64,000 nt of DNA, from the NCBI GenBank assembly GCA_030789695.1, contig CM061135.1, positions 106,525,262 to 106,589,261 on the forward strand, written 5' to 3'. The translations under genes and the position numbers were made by a program. Below the pieces are notes generated by a model that did not search any database, was not told the DNA's origin, and was given only the letters and a program-made list of their open reading frames with translations. This document shows positions 21,359-30,686 of this stretch, piece by piece. Position 1 is the first letter of the stretch. Each line of letters begins with the position of its first letter. The DNA is from Scilla litardierei (lineage: Eukaryota; Streptophyta; Magnoliopsida; Asparagales; Asparagaceae).

Positions 21359-23564
21359 CTAAGAAAGCGGTGCCGCGCCGTCTCCGTCCTGAGGCGGAGG
21401 TGGTGGTGGTGGTGTAGGCTGGACAGGCTGCTGAGCTGGGGTGGGCGTGAAAGTGGAAGTGGAAGCAGGTCTAGTGTGTGTGGGAGGGTGTGTGGGAACC
21501 TGCTGGGTGGGCGGGGGTACGCGCGGAAGACGCTCTAAGATCTGTGTCAGGCAGTAGTGAATGTGAGGGATCAGGTCAAAGCGTCCAGCCATCGCGGAGA
21601 CGGTGGCGGACAGGGTCCTAAGGTCTCCTTTAAGACCACTCACCGCCAACTCAAGAGCACGTATGCTCTGCAGTACAGTGTCGGGCGGGGGTGATGCAGA
21701 GGGACGCACCTGTCGGGGCTGCGCAGGGCGAGGCTGGCGTACGTGAGTGGAGTATGTAACGGGCTCAGCAGGGAAGGGGACGAAAGGTGCCGCGCCTGGA
21801 AATGTGGGCCGGGCCTCAGTGTGAGGTCGGGACGGGCGGTGGGAAGTGGAGGCAGCGGCAGCGAAAGAAGAGTACAAAAGCGGCTGCGAGGCGGCAAGAG
21901 AGGTCAGTGGCCCAGAAGTGTGGACAGACGCCACGACGCTCTCGGAGAATACGGCAGCTGTGGAGGGAGAGGAATCTCCCGCTGGGGGCGGAAGTGTGTG
22001 GACCAAAAGGCGCAATCCCAGCGGAGATCATGCTAGCCATGGTCTCCACGACCGCGGCGAACGAGGGCTCTCCACTCTCAACAAAGGTCTGCGGGCGCTG
22101 GGGGAGAGCGGAGCAAAGAGGCTCCACGGACAGAGGGCCGGAGGTGGTAGCGGGAGTGGTGGGGACAGCCTCGGAAGTGGTGACAGTGGTGGAAGTGGGC
22201 TCAGCAAAAGTACTCTCGACACAGGCAGAGGTGGGGACAGAAGTGTCAAGAGCAGTGGAAACGTCAGGAACAGGCTGAGAGGCCGCAAGGTCGACGGGGT
22301 GGGCGGTAGGCTCGGCAGGGTGTGCAGCAGGGTCTGCGGGAGCAGCCTGGGCAGCGTGGGCAGCGTGGGCCTGCTCGGCCTCCTCGGCCTCGAGCACGTA
22401 CGCAGCGGGGATGAGGACATCCGTCGCCGGAATCCAGTCAACGTGGGCTGGTGCAATCAGAGTCCGAGCAGGGCTCAGGAGAATCATGTAATCGGCCCCA
22501 TAGGGGCCGTGCAACCAGACCCAGTGACGCTCACCATGCGGACGAAGCATCTTCATCCGGGCCATAACGTCTATCGACAAAGAGGTGGGGCCCGGTACTC
22601 GCCGCAGGTCGTCGGGGAAGTCCTCGCCGGTCATAAGAGCCAGCAGGGTAATCAGGCCGCCGCAGCATATCGGTGAGCGGGCGCCCACCGATACAATAAT
22701 GCGGTCTAAGTACCATGCCGCGATATCGATCACGACGGCGGGGACAAGCTCATCTCCATCCCTAGATAGAGCTCTGGGACGGGTCATCGCGTAGAGCATG
22801 TAAAGCTCTGGCGTAGACATCGTGCCCGGCTCATATCTGGCCAAAAATGTCGTCGCCATAAGGCGCTGAGCAATGCGAAGGCAGGGATGTACGATGGCTG
22901 AGGCCTTGGCCCTACTAGGGTCAAAGGCGGCGTGGAGACCCGTGATACGTGCCCAGAAGGCACCGGCGTCGAAAGAGGGTGGAGGGATATGTGTGGGGCC
23001 GTAACCGCGATCGGCACCGGGGACGGCGGGCCAAGAGAAAAATGCTCTCATCATATCGAGAGTGACCTGGCACTCTCGATCCATGAACCTGAATGAGCAT
23101 CCCTCATCGGTCCGGGCGATCGAACTCAAAACCTCAAGTGTCGGGCGGGTAAAAGTATCCGCCGACACCTGAAGGAAGTCACGCCAACCCACGTTGTCAT
23201 ACAACGTGAGTATCCCCTCAAGTACCCCCAGGCGTCCTAGGTCAGCGAGGTGTGCGAACCTGGAGGGTACGATCGAGCGCTGGGAGATACGCTCGAAGAC
23301 GGCGCGGTGTGCGTCGTCTCGGAACGTAATCCCGAGCGGCCCGACCAGTGGGGCCGGTGGTGGTGGCTGTGGATCGGCAGGGAGAGGCTGTGCGGGCTGT
23401 GGGTGCGCTGCAGGCTGTGCGGGGTGTGCGGGGCCTGCAGGCTGTGCGGGGTGTGCGGGGGAAGGAGGAGGAGACTCTTCCGCCTCGTGGGCGGGGCCGG
23501 CGTCATCCGACCTCTTCCGCTTAGCGGAAGGTCTCCTCGTCCGAGGCCGTGTCCGGGGCGGCAT
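21359..23564 (-). pseudogene. third ORF of A, long protein in env-like position, one frameshift
   Basis: The likely start is MPPRTRPRTRR at 23564, chosen because B's third ORF begins MPPRRAKPT in the same context; an open frame extends 23 codons further upstream. A basic N-terminus and a Pro/Ala/His-rich stretch precede a globular region (about residues 75-370) with ITFRDDAHRAVFERI, LEVLSSIARTDEG, MDRECQVTLDMMRAFFSWP and EDFPDDLRRVPGPTS. This resembles the plant-transposon proteins Athila elements encode as an extra ORF. A low-complexity Ala/Pro/Thr tail follows. Near 22000 the frame shifts; the other frame continues to 21359 with a heptad-like helix (SIRALELAVSGLKGDLRTLS) and a proline-rich end. 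Total is about 730 residues. No signal peptide or membrane segment is evident, so an envelope role is unsupported. Function unknown. Confidence 0.75.
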
Positions 23565-24107
23565 ATCGGCCCCGAGCGCGCCGAAAAGTGAAAAAGTGCA
23601 GCGTGTGCAAAAAGAGTGGAAAGAGTGTACCAAAACACGCCGCGAGTGCTAAGCGGTGGAAGCGTGCGAAGTCCGCGCCTCCACGAAATCCAAAACAACC
23701 CGTAGAAGCTCCCCTGAGCTCCCCTAAGCTCCAAAAAGCAACCTGCGCATGGAAAAGCGATATCAGCGAGTAATAATCAAAATGTATGGAGCAATAGGGG
23801 TATAACAGATAGATATGGGAATTGATTCGGGTTAGGGGTTCAATTAATACACGGATCCTCGAAAACTACGAAAAAAGAGAAGAAAATGGGCAAATCGAGC
23901 TATACCGGAGGCGATCGAAGACGAGGTCGCCGGCGGCGACTCGGGCGGGGCGCGGCGTCGGTCGGCCGGCGGTGGCTGGCCGAGCGGCGGCACGCGCGGG
24001 CGTGGTCGGGCGAGTGAGGGTTGGGCGAAGGGGAATCGGGCGAGGGTAGGCGAAGGGGCGCGGGCGGATTTGGGAATTTAGATTTCGAAATCCGCGCCCC
24101 TTCGTCA

Positions 24108-24119
24108 CTTATATAATAG
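24108..24119 (-). promoter_or_regulatory. TATA box for A's third ORF
   Basis: CTATTATATAAG on the minus strand, immediately downstream of a ten-site palindrome array and about 545 bp before the ATG at 23564. The sequence between is a GC-rich leader (23565-24107). Nothing else in this position explains expression of an ORF so far from the LTR. Confidence 0.7.
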
Positions 24120-24127
24120 AAAGTTAC

Positions 24128-24455
24128 GACTCGGCCGAGTGACGTGGTCACTCGGCCGAGCGAGGCAATAGAAATTTTCTCCCCGATATCGCTTCGGCCG
24201 AGTGGCTTTGCCAGCCTCGGCCGAGTGGAGTAAGTCCATTCGGCCGAGTGACTCGAGCTACTCGGCAAGACTCGCCCTAGGAGGGTATCCGTTTTACTCG
24301 GCCGAGTGAATATATGTACTCGGCCGAGTAGCATTTATATCGAAATCGAGAAAATAAACAGAGAGTTAGGTACAGCAGACTTCCCTCGTTTGTGAGCGGC
24401 TCGGCCGGACGAACTTCTGGACTCGGCCGAGTGACTAGTATACTCGGCCGAGTGA
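24128..24455 (-). promoter_or_regulatory. internal CTCGGCCGAG palindrome array of A
   Basis: Ten sites with the core TCGGCCGA lie at about 24131, 24152, 24194, 24217, 24240, 24298, 24320, 24423 and 24444, plus a partial site near 24400. Adjacent pairs are 21-23 bp apart. Several are perfect over ACTCGGCCGAGT. The same motif fills the U3 of A's LTRs, so the LTR and the internal promoter share one regulatory code. Confidence 0.85.
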
Positions 24456-24720
24456 GCCTTGTATTCTGCTGTTTGTCTTCGTTTGGGCTCTAAACTCCGT
24501 CTTTCCTTCTCCAGTCGATTTCATGCTCCTCCTAAGCGTCGAACGCCTTCTTGGGGCGCTCCTCATCGTCTCGTTCATCCTCCTCATGATGATCTACCTA
24601 TCTTCTCTCCTGTCAAGAAAAATAGGACCTGTTATCACAAAATTTTTGGTCGGGTGACTCAAAATACTAAAAATTTCTAAACGAAAATAAAGAAAAAAGA
24701 TAAAAAATAAAGCAAAAACC

Positions 24721-24738
24721 GTCGGGTTGCCTCCCGAC
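24721..24738 (-). other. post-protease hairpin of A
   Basis: GTCGGG-TTGCCT-CCCGAC; in element sense GTCGGG-AGGCAA-CCCGAC, preceded by GAGCGCTT. It lies just after the stop of the protease ORF at the place where pol would end. The loop is identical in B and D, with compensating stem changes. Confidence 0.85.
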
Positions 24739-24783
24739 AAGCGCTCGTTTTAGGTCGTGAGCTCGACCCCCTATAGTTTTCAA

Positions 24784-26229
24784 TCAATGCGGGATGTTTG
24801 GTGCATATGAGATGCACCCGTCAAACTTCCCGGGGAGCGCGCTTGGATTTGGACGTGGCGGCGTAGTGGTCTCCCTCGGAGGTCTCTTGTCCCGAATGGT
24901 GTTGGGGGGAGGCTCCCCCAAGCTAGCATTTGCCCCGGTCAACGGCTTAACCGGCGATGCCGATTTCCGTGCCGGCGGGGCTTTCTTTGGAGACTTTAAT
25001 TTCGAGAGCTTGCAGAGCTCTCGAATCCTCGCGACATCAGCGTCGCCTTCATCTACATCAGCGGAGAAGTCGGGGGAATCGTCTTCAATCTTTTCATCTT
25101 GGCCTAAATCCGGGCCTTCACCAAGTTCTTCATCAAAGAGGGCACCAATTGAATGAGGAATCGCCTCCTCTATCACCTCATCAAGGAGGTCCATGTAATC
25201 GAGCTCCTCGTGGTGAGGCATGTGTTTCATTGCCTTAGGAATGTGGAGCTCTACCTCGATGTTGCCGACGTTTAAAGTAAGTGTACCTTCGCGCACGTCG
25301 ACGATGACTCCGGCGGTGGCGAGGAAGGGGCGTCCAAGTATCAATGAGGTGTCTCCCTCCTCCTTAATGTCCATGATGACGAAGTCACATGGTAAGCATA
25401 TCCCACCCGGGACTTGAAGTGGGACGTCCTCGGCGATCCCCACCGGCCTTGTTATCCGGCCATCGGCTAATTGAATGCGCATGTCGGTGGGCTTCAACTT
25501 TGTCCCGGTGTTAAGCTTTAAGAACATGGATAGGGGCATGAGACTCACGCTAGCCCCAAGATCGACCAACGCCTTTTGAAGAGGCACGCCGCCCAAGGTG
25601 CAAGGAATCCGAAAACTCCCCGGATCCTTAAATTTTGCCGGCTCCTTCTCTCTCTTGGTGAACCAAGAGCCCTCCTCGGCTAGCATTATCTTCTCCTTCC
25701 TTTTCCTCCCCGAAATCAAGTCCTTCAAGAATTTAGCATACGTTGGGATCTCGACGATGGCGTCGAGGAAGGGAATATTGAGGCTAACTCCCCTTAGATA
25801 CTCGAGGAATTTCGCTAGCCTTTTTTCCATTTTCGCTTTCGCTAGTCTTTGGGGGAATGGGACCGGTGGCATGAAGCGCCTCTCCTCAATTAATTGCTCC
25901 GCCCTAGATTTCTCCTTGTCTCGTGGCTCCTTCTCCTTTTCGATCTCGACTATCGGCTCAACCGGCTCCAAACTTTCCTCCACGGCCTCCTCAATAGGAA
26001 TCATGGCGGGGGTGGTGTCCTTCCCGCCTCTAGTAGTGACGGCAACTACGGCGTTGATGTGGCCCGTGTTGCCCCGTGGGTTTTGCTCCGGTTGCGCCGG
26101 CAATCTTTGAGTGTTCCGGTTGAGCAACGCTAATTGCTCCGATATTTGAGCCACTACGGTATTGAGAGATTCTTGCCCCGCCTTCAAAGTAGCATTCACC
26201 TTATTTTGCTCGACCATGAACGCCTCCAC
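24784..26229 (-). CDS. A gag C-terminus plus aspartic protease domain
   Basis: Continues the gag frame after a single TGA (26248-26250). It contains NPRGNTGHINAVVAVTTRGG, an acidic linker, PPVPFPQRLAKAKMEKRLAKF, then the retroviral-type protease ALVDLGASVSLMPLSMF and LILGRPFLATAGVIVDVREG, typical of Athila/Tat polyproteins. The protease would cut the polyprotein during particle maturation. The active-site motif reads DLGAS, as is common in plant Ty3 elements. The frame ends in a Pro/Ser-rich tail at 24784, 46 bp before the post-pol hairpin, where RT should begin; RT, RNase H and integrase are missing. The frame opens at a GTG, so an independent start is unlikely: it is the downstream half of one polyprotein. 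Confidence 0.85.
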   Translation of the reverse strand: MEAFMVEQNKVNATLKAGQESLNTVVAQISEQLALLNRNTQRLPAQPEQNPRGNTGHINAVVAVTTRGGKDTTPAMIPIEEAVEESLEPVEPIVEIEKEKEPRDKEKSRAEQLIEERRFMPPVPFPQRLAKAKMEKRLAKFLEYLRGVSLNIPFLDAIVEIPTYAKFLKDLISGRKRKEKIMLAEEGSWFTKREKEPAKFKDPGSFRIPCTLGGVPLQKALVDLGASVSLMPLSMFLKLNTGTKLKPTDMRIQLADGRITRPVGIAEDVPLQVPGGICLPCDFVIMDIKEEGDTSLILGRPFLATAGVIVDVREGTLTLNVGNIEVELHIPKAMKHMPHHEELDYMDLLDEVIEEAIPHSIGALFDEELGEGPDLGQDEKIEDDSPDFSADVDEGDADVARIRELCKLSKLKSPKKAPPARKSASPVKPLTGANASLGEPPPNTIRDKRPPRETTTPPRPNPSALPGKFDGCISYAPNIPH

Positions 26230-26247
26230 TCTAGATTCGAAGTCGGT

Positions 26248-27555
26248 TCATTGAGGAGCTTGTGGAGGGTTTTGATTTTGATTCCTCCACCCTTGGTTGT
26301 ATCCGGGAGGCCTATACGGTGGGACTTGTTGCTTCGGTGGAAAGTTTTGTTGCGGAGGCCCCCTCGGTGGATAGTTTTGTTGTTGGGGTGGTAGTCGAGC
26401 TTGTTGAGGCGGTGGTTGTGGCGGGTTCAAGGCTCCTTCATTGTTGGCGTAGGAAAATCCCGGATGATTCCTTGCGGCCGGATTGGACCAATACCCTTGG
26501 TTCCCCGCAACATATTGTATTTGCTCCAAGGATCCTTCTCCTTGCTCTCCTCCCGAGTACATGACTTGAGATTGGTCTTGCCAATCACACATTTGGTTGG
26601 TCGGTGCGGAGGTGGATGGGCTTCCTTGGGGTTCCGTGATATATTTCTCCAATCTCTCCACCACCTTGTGGAGAGAATCAAATTTGCTCGTGAGCTCTGC
26701 TACGGCCTTCGCCTCGTAGATGCTAGTTGGCTTTAAGGAGGATGTGGAGTGTCCTCGCTCATCGCCCCATTGTTGGTTATTTGAGGCCATCTCCTCAATT
26801 AGGGCCGTAGCTTCCTCGGGAGTCTTTGACAAGATTGCACCATTTGCCGCGGCATCAATAATTTGTTTGGTCCCCGGTTGGAGACTGTTGTAGAAGCTAT
26901 GAACTAGCTCCCAGTCCTCTATACTGTGGTGCGGGCATTGGTGCTGTAAATCCTTAAATCGCTCCCAAGCTTCATAGAGCGTCTCCTGTGGTCCTTGCTT
27001 GAAGGACATGAGAGCGCTCCGGATATTCACCGTCTTGGATGGCGGATAGAATTTGTCAATAAATGCGCTCGCCAACTCGTCCCAAGTAGTGAAGGCTCCG
27101 TCAGCTTGCGTCCTCAACCAATAGAGTGCCTTGTCCTTAAGCGTGAAGGGGAAGAGGCGCAGTCTGATAGCGTCGTCGGAGACCCCTGGCATCTGAAATG
27201 TGGCGCACTTTGACAAGAATAGTTGGATGTGGTAGTGGGGGTTCTCATGTGCGTTCCCATGAAACGGGTCTTGTTGCATCAACACCACTAATCCAGTCTT
27301 TAGCTCGAAGTTCTTGTCGGCCGCCAACCCCGGCATGGCAATGGACGAGGTGGTAGAAGAAGTCTTAGGCCGAAGCCTATCTCGAATAGAGATTATCCTT
27401 GCCATCCTTGCCGCCAATTCTTCAGGAGTTTCCCGGTTGGTCATATACCTCCCTTCCGGATCTTGTCTCTTTTCCGCTCTAAGTCTCCGCGCGGTACGTT
27501 CGATCTCGGGATCAAATAATAAGCCTTCTGGGTCCGCCGTAGATCTCGTGTACAT
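26248..27555 (-). CDS. A gag (Ty3/gypsy, Athila-like)
   Basis: 435 codons starting MYTRSTADPEG at 27555, 135 bp downstream of the primer site, with no competing upstream ATG in frame. The core retrotransposon-gag domain (about residues 100-290) shows LFPFTLKDKALYWL, TTWDELASAFIDKFYPP, LYEAWERFKDLQHQCPHH and FYNSLQPGTKQIIDAA. The C-terminal third is Gln/Pro-rich (nucleic-acid binding likely); I see no CCHC knuckle. Gag would build the particle. A single in-frame TGA separates it from the protease half; both halves are open, so the stop is either a lone recent mutation or a readthrough site. Confidence 0.9.
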   Translation of the reverse strand: MYTRSTADPEGLLFDPEIERTARRLRAEKRQDPEGRYMTNRETPEELAARMARIISIRDRLRPKTSSTTSSIAMPGLAADKNFELKTGLVVLMQQDPFHGNAHENPHYHIQLFLSKCATFQMPGVSDDAIRLRLFPFTLKDKALYWLRTQADGAFTTWDELASAFIDKFYPPSKTVNIRSALMSFKQGPQETLYEAWERFKDLQHQCPHHSIEDWELVHSFYNSLQPGTKQIIDAAANGAILSKTPEEATALIEEMASNNQQWGDERGHSTSSLKPTSIYEAKAVAELTSKFDSLHKVVERLEKYITEPQGSPSTSAPTNQMCDWQDQSQVMYSGGEQGEGSLEQIQYVAGNQGYWSNPAARNHPGFSYANNEGALNPPQPPPQQARLPPQQQNYPPRGPPQQNFPPKQQVPPYRPPGYNQGWRNQNQNPPQAPQ

Positions 27556-27689
27556 GCACAGGGGAAACAGAGTTTCAAAGAAATGATTAATACCGTGGAA
27601 GGGTTAGGCAAGAAATAAGAAATAAAAATAATGATAATAATAAAAAGAAGAAGAATAGCTAGGGTGAAAAAGAATCAAACGCAATCGCG

Positions 27690-27707
27690 TCCCCGGCAAT
27701 GGCACCA
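27690..27707 (-). other. primer-binding site of A
   Basis: Minus strand TGGTGCCATTGCCGGGGA, 6 nt from the 5' LTR edge. This is the form used by Athila/Tat-lineage elements. B has the same site with TGGCGCC. Confidence 0.85.
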
Positions 27708-28080
27708 AAAACTTGATCGCACCCCGGATACACGTCCCGAGGCGACGGTTGTAGTTTTACCGCAAGCGCACGGTATAGCGGCGAGCGGGTATCGAACACA
27801 GGGAGGACGAATGACCGTGCTTGCTCCTGATCCACCTGGCTATTTATGAACAGATAGAGATAATTGCCTTGGGCGATCCTGTCACAATCGTCAGACAAAT
27901 TTGCGAAATATCAAATCAAATAAAGAACGTCTAGGGAAAGGGGAATCCCCACTACTCACCGTATTTCATAAGTGTGGTTCGCCGGTATCGAAATCGCTAG
28001 TATGAGAATTTGGATGAACTAGTTGCAACTAAATGTGGAACCAAGCTCACGCTCTCGCGCTGTTGCCGGTCTATAGCTAT

Positions 28081-28383
28081 CCTAGGCTTGGGTCCAATCT
28101 CTTGCAAACCCTAGCCTAGGGAAGCTAGCATTAGGATCAACATCATCGTTCAATTGCGCACCGAGCCCAATCTCTTGCAAACCCGGTCCACAATCTAAAT
28201 TGGGATAGTTCCTACCCATCCAATCTCTTGCAAACGGGTATCGGCACGGAATCGCAACCGGAGGTCCTAGTATCGGTCCAATCTCTTCCAAACCGATACT
28301 TCGGAAATCCGACTCCAACCCAATTCGGATTTCTAGGGCTTCCTATCAAATTGGGACCCAATCTCTTGCAAATCCCAATTGAT
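28081..28383 (-). other. five same-loop hairpins (A 5' LTR)
   Basis: Same array as in the 3' LTR, first loop at 28094. Two loop/stem changes against the other copy: one loop reads CCAATCTCTTCCAA and one stem has ACCCAT for ACCCGT. The stems are otherwise intact. Confidence 0.9.
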
Positions 28384-28772
28384 ATAAATACCTAGCTATC
28401 CGTAGTAATTCGATCCCAATCTAATCCCTAATTATTGATTCTAGCACAATTCCTACCAATTTATCACAAATACGAAATTGGGCTTGTAGGGTTCATCCCC
28501 ACGCCCCAAGACGTGGAGAATACTCACAAATCATAGCAATAGCACAAAAATAATCAATGAAATAGGCAATGGAATTCATCACAACAATGATATAAACAAT
28601 AAAAATAGAGTTTTTGGGGAAGAACAATGCAAACCAATGTAGATCTTCAATTAATCCAACAAAAATCCATGTTTTTCTCCTCTCCAATCACAATTAATAA
28701 AGCTAAAAAGTAAACTCCAAAAAAAGCTGCAAAAAATCTGAGAGATGGCTCCCTAAACTAGGGTAAAAACAG

Positions 28773-29248
28773 AGCTTAAATAGCCCCAAAAATCATCTAA
28801 AAATCCTGACCAAAATGCCCCTGCACAGCCTGTTTTCCGCAAATTTCGCTACAGGCAGCGCATCGCACTCGGCCGAGTGACAAAAGTCGCTCGGCCGAGT
28901 GAAAACCCTGTCATTTTTCCAGTAAGTCGGGGGCTTCAGGGGTCTTCAGTTCGGGGGCGGCTCGGCCGAGTGAGTTGTCGTCACTCGGCCGATGGCTTCA
29001 AGGCACTCGGGCGGACGTAATAATCCACTCGGCCGAGTGGGTCTTCTGAAGCTCAGATGGCCGAAAAACAGTAACTTCGATATTCTGGAGGGGCTTCGTC
29101 TGGGCGCCACTCGGGCAGACGTGGTATCGTCACTCGGCCGATGTGGTCTCCGTCGCTCGGCCGAGTACACATGGAAATCGTGTCTGAACGGGTCGGCCGA
29201 GCAGTGTCTCGCTGGTCGGCCGAGTGGCTCCTCCACTCGGCCGAGTGG
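28773..29248 (-). promoter_or_regulatory. CACTCGGCCGAGTG array and TATA box, A 5' LTR
   Basis: Perfect sites at 28866-28879 and near 29026 and 29235, others as in the 3' LTR. On the minus strand the array precedes GCTATTTAAGCTC (28785-28773), the probable core promoter of the element's genomic RNA. Confidence 0.75.
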
Positions 29249-29547
29249 GACACAAAAAATGCCCAAACTGATTGTTTTGGCCTCCTCGTCGCTCCTGCGA
29301 CGTCCATTCTTCTTCCGCTCCTCTCCAACAGCAAAATACCCCTCGGGGAGGTCGTCGGTGGCCGTCTATCATGAGCGCATCTCATGATCACTCCAAATCG
29401 CGCCAAATCACCTGAAATGCGACAAAAACAACAAAGCGTGAAAAGCATCGCAATATCGTCGATATATCGTGAAAAACATGATTTGGGCGATCTAAATGGC
29501 ATGCAAACATCCGGAAAAAAGGTGTAAAATAAGGAGTGATCAGCCCT

Positions 29548-30647
29548 ACGGTCAAAGGCTGTCTTTTTCCCGCCGATGACAATAAAACACCCCGCGTAAC
29601 CAATAGATTCCTAATCCATATCGATTTCCTAGTCCTATGGACGCATCGGGGAGAACCCACGAAGGGGTTTCCACCAAAATCCTAGATTTGGGAACTACTC
29701 ATACATATTTACTAAAAAACAATCTAAACGAAAATCGACCGTTAGAAACATGATCAGGCGATTAAAAAGTAGTAAGAGCAATGCAAATAACACAATATTA
29801 AAGTTTGATAAAGATCAGACAACTTAATAATATCTGAAAAATTACAGCCGTTAAGAGAGAGAAAAAACAGCAAAAATAACACTCTCCCGAATCTGGAAAC
29901 CTAGGTTCTGTATATATAGAAAACGACATCACCCGATCGGGTGAAGAATCACCCGATCAGGTGAAGAATCACCCGATCGGGTGACCTGCTGCGAACTTCG
30001 GCAGCCATCTTCGAGACTTCACCCGGTCAGACGACACGGTCGGTTGATGGAAGCTGCTCGTCATTTGGATCTTGACCGTCGTCGGGTGAACCGATCTGTT
30101 GATAAATCAACCGATCAGTTGGAATTGTCGCCCCAAAAGACAGTAACTTCGGACATTTTGGCACGCTCTGCTGACAGTCGGGTGAGCTCTCTGGGTCATC
30201 TTCTTCAGGGAAACGGCTACAGGTGAATCGATCGGGTGAAGATCACCCGATCGGTTGAGTTTCAGCTCCAGTTTCCAGAGAGATCAGTCGGTTGAACCGG
30301 TCGATGACCTGATCGATTGATACTTTCGTTGTTTCAGCGGTTGACCGGGTCTTGCACGCGTGCATCACCCGTTCGGTTGGCTGTGTCCAACCGATCTGGT
30401 CGGGGGCTGAAAGATGTGATGTTCGTCGTTTGACCCTCTGGATCACGCGTGCCTCCTCCCATTGCTCCGGGGACTCATGATATCGTCGTTTTATGTCCCC
30501 TATGCCAGCAAACTCCTGCAAACATACAAAAACACGAAAAGTGAAAGAAAACAAGAAAACATGAGAAAATGAATACAAGATGGCAGAAAATAGCGGAAAA
30601 ACACAGAAGAAAACATGCGTGAATATATGAAATATAAACGCACGTCA
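29548..30647 (-). repeat. B 3' LTR, inner part
   Basis: Continuation of the B 3' LTR after element A; matches 37189-38269. It holds TATA box and palindromes (separate entry) and ends CGCACGTCA at 30647 next to the polypurine tract. Confidence 0.9.
29909..30403 (-). promoter_or_regulatory. TCACCCGATCGGGTGA array and TATA box, B 3' LTR
   Basis: TATA box TCTATATATACA (29920-29909, minus strand). Immediately upstream in element sense are three 16-bp palindromes at exactly 20-bp intervals: 29929-29944 (perfect), 29949-29964 (one change) and 29969-29984 (perfect). About ten more related sites, including TCAACCGATCAGTTGG at about 30108 and a 20-bp-spaced pair near 30227-30256, continue to 30403. 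Confidence 0.85.
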
Positions 30648-30686
30648 AAAACCCCCAAGCTGAACCCTTCCTTGTCCTCGAGGAAG
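30648..30686 (-). other. B polypurine tract with hairpin
   Basis: CCCCCAAGCT at 30652-30661 (minus AGCTTGGGGG), 5-nt spacer, stem CTTCCTTG, loop TCCT, stem CGAGGAAG. Adjoins the 3' LTR at 30647. Confidence 0.85.

Larger units (their letters stand above)
17524..29542 (-). mobile_element. Athila-like element A, youngest-looking full-length copy
   Basis: Starts TGATCGCACCCGG (17524) and ends GGAGTGATCA (29542); TSD GCCCT at 17519-17523 and 29543-29547. Length 12,019 bp with LTRs of 1827 and 1829 bp that differ at only about a dozen positions by eye. In the minus orientation: 5' LTR, primer site, gag-protease, post-pol hairpin, palindrome array and TATA box, third ORF, 3' non-coding region, polypurine tract, 3' LTR. 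There is no RT, RNase H or integrase, so a helper element is required, yet the LTR similarity says it moved recently. Confidence 0.95.
27714..29542 (-). repeat. A 5' LTR
   Basis: 1829 bp, near-identical to 17524-19350. In element direction: palindrome array (29248-28866), TATA-like CTATTTAAGC (28784-28774), five same-loop hairpins (28383-28081) and the U5 end block. This copy would drive the genomic RNA. Confidence 0.95.

Noticed and set aside
21846..22676. 276-codon Gly/Ser/Arg-rich frame (+) opposite A's third ORF
   Set aside because: Antisense shadow; the minus-strand frame is longer, has domain-like segments and a homologue in B.
21359..23564. Third ORF of A as a true envelope gene
   Set aside because: No signal peptide, no transmembrane segment and no cysteine pattern visible; only its position is env-like.
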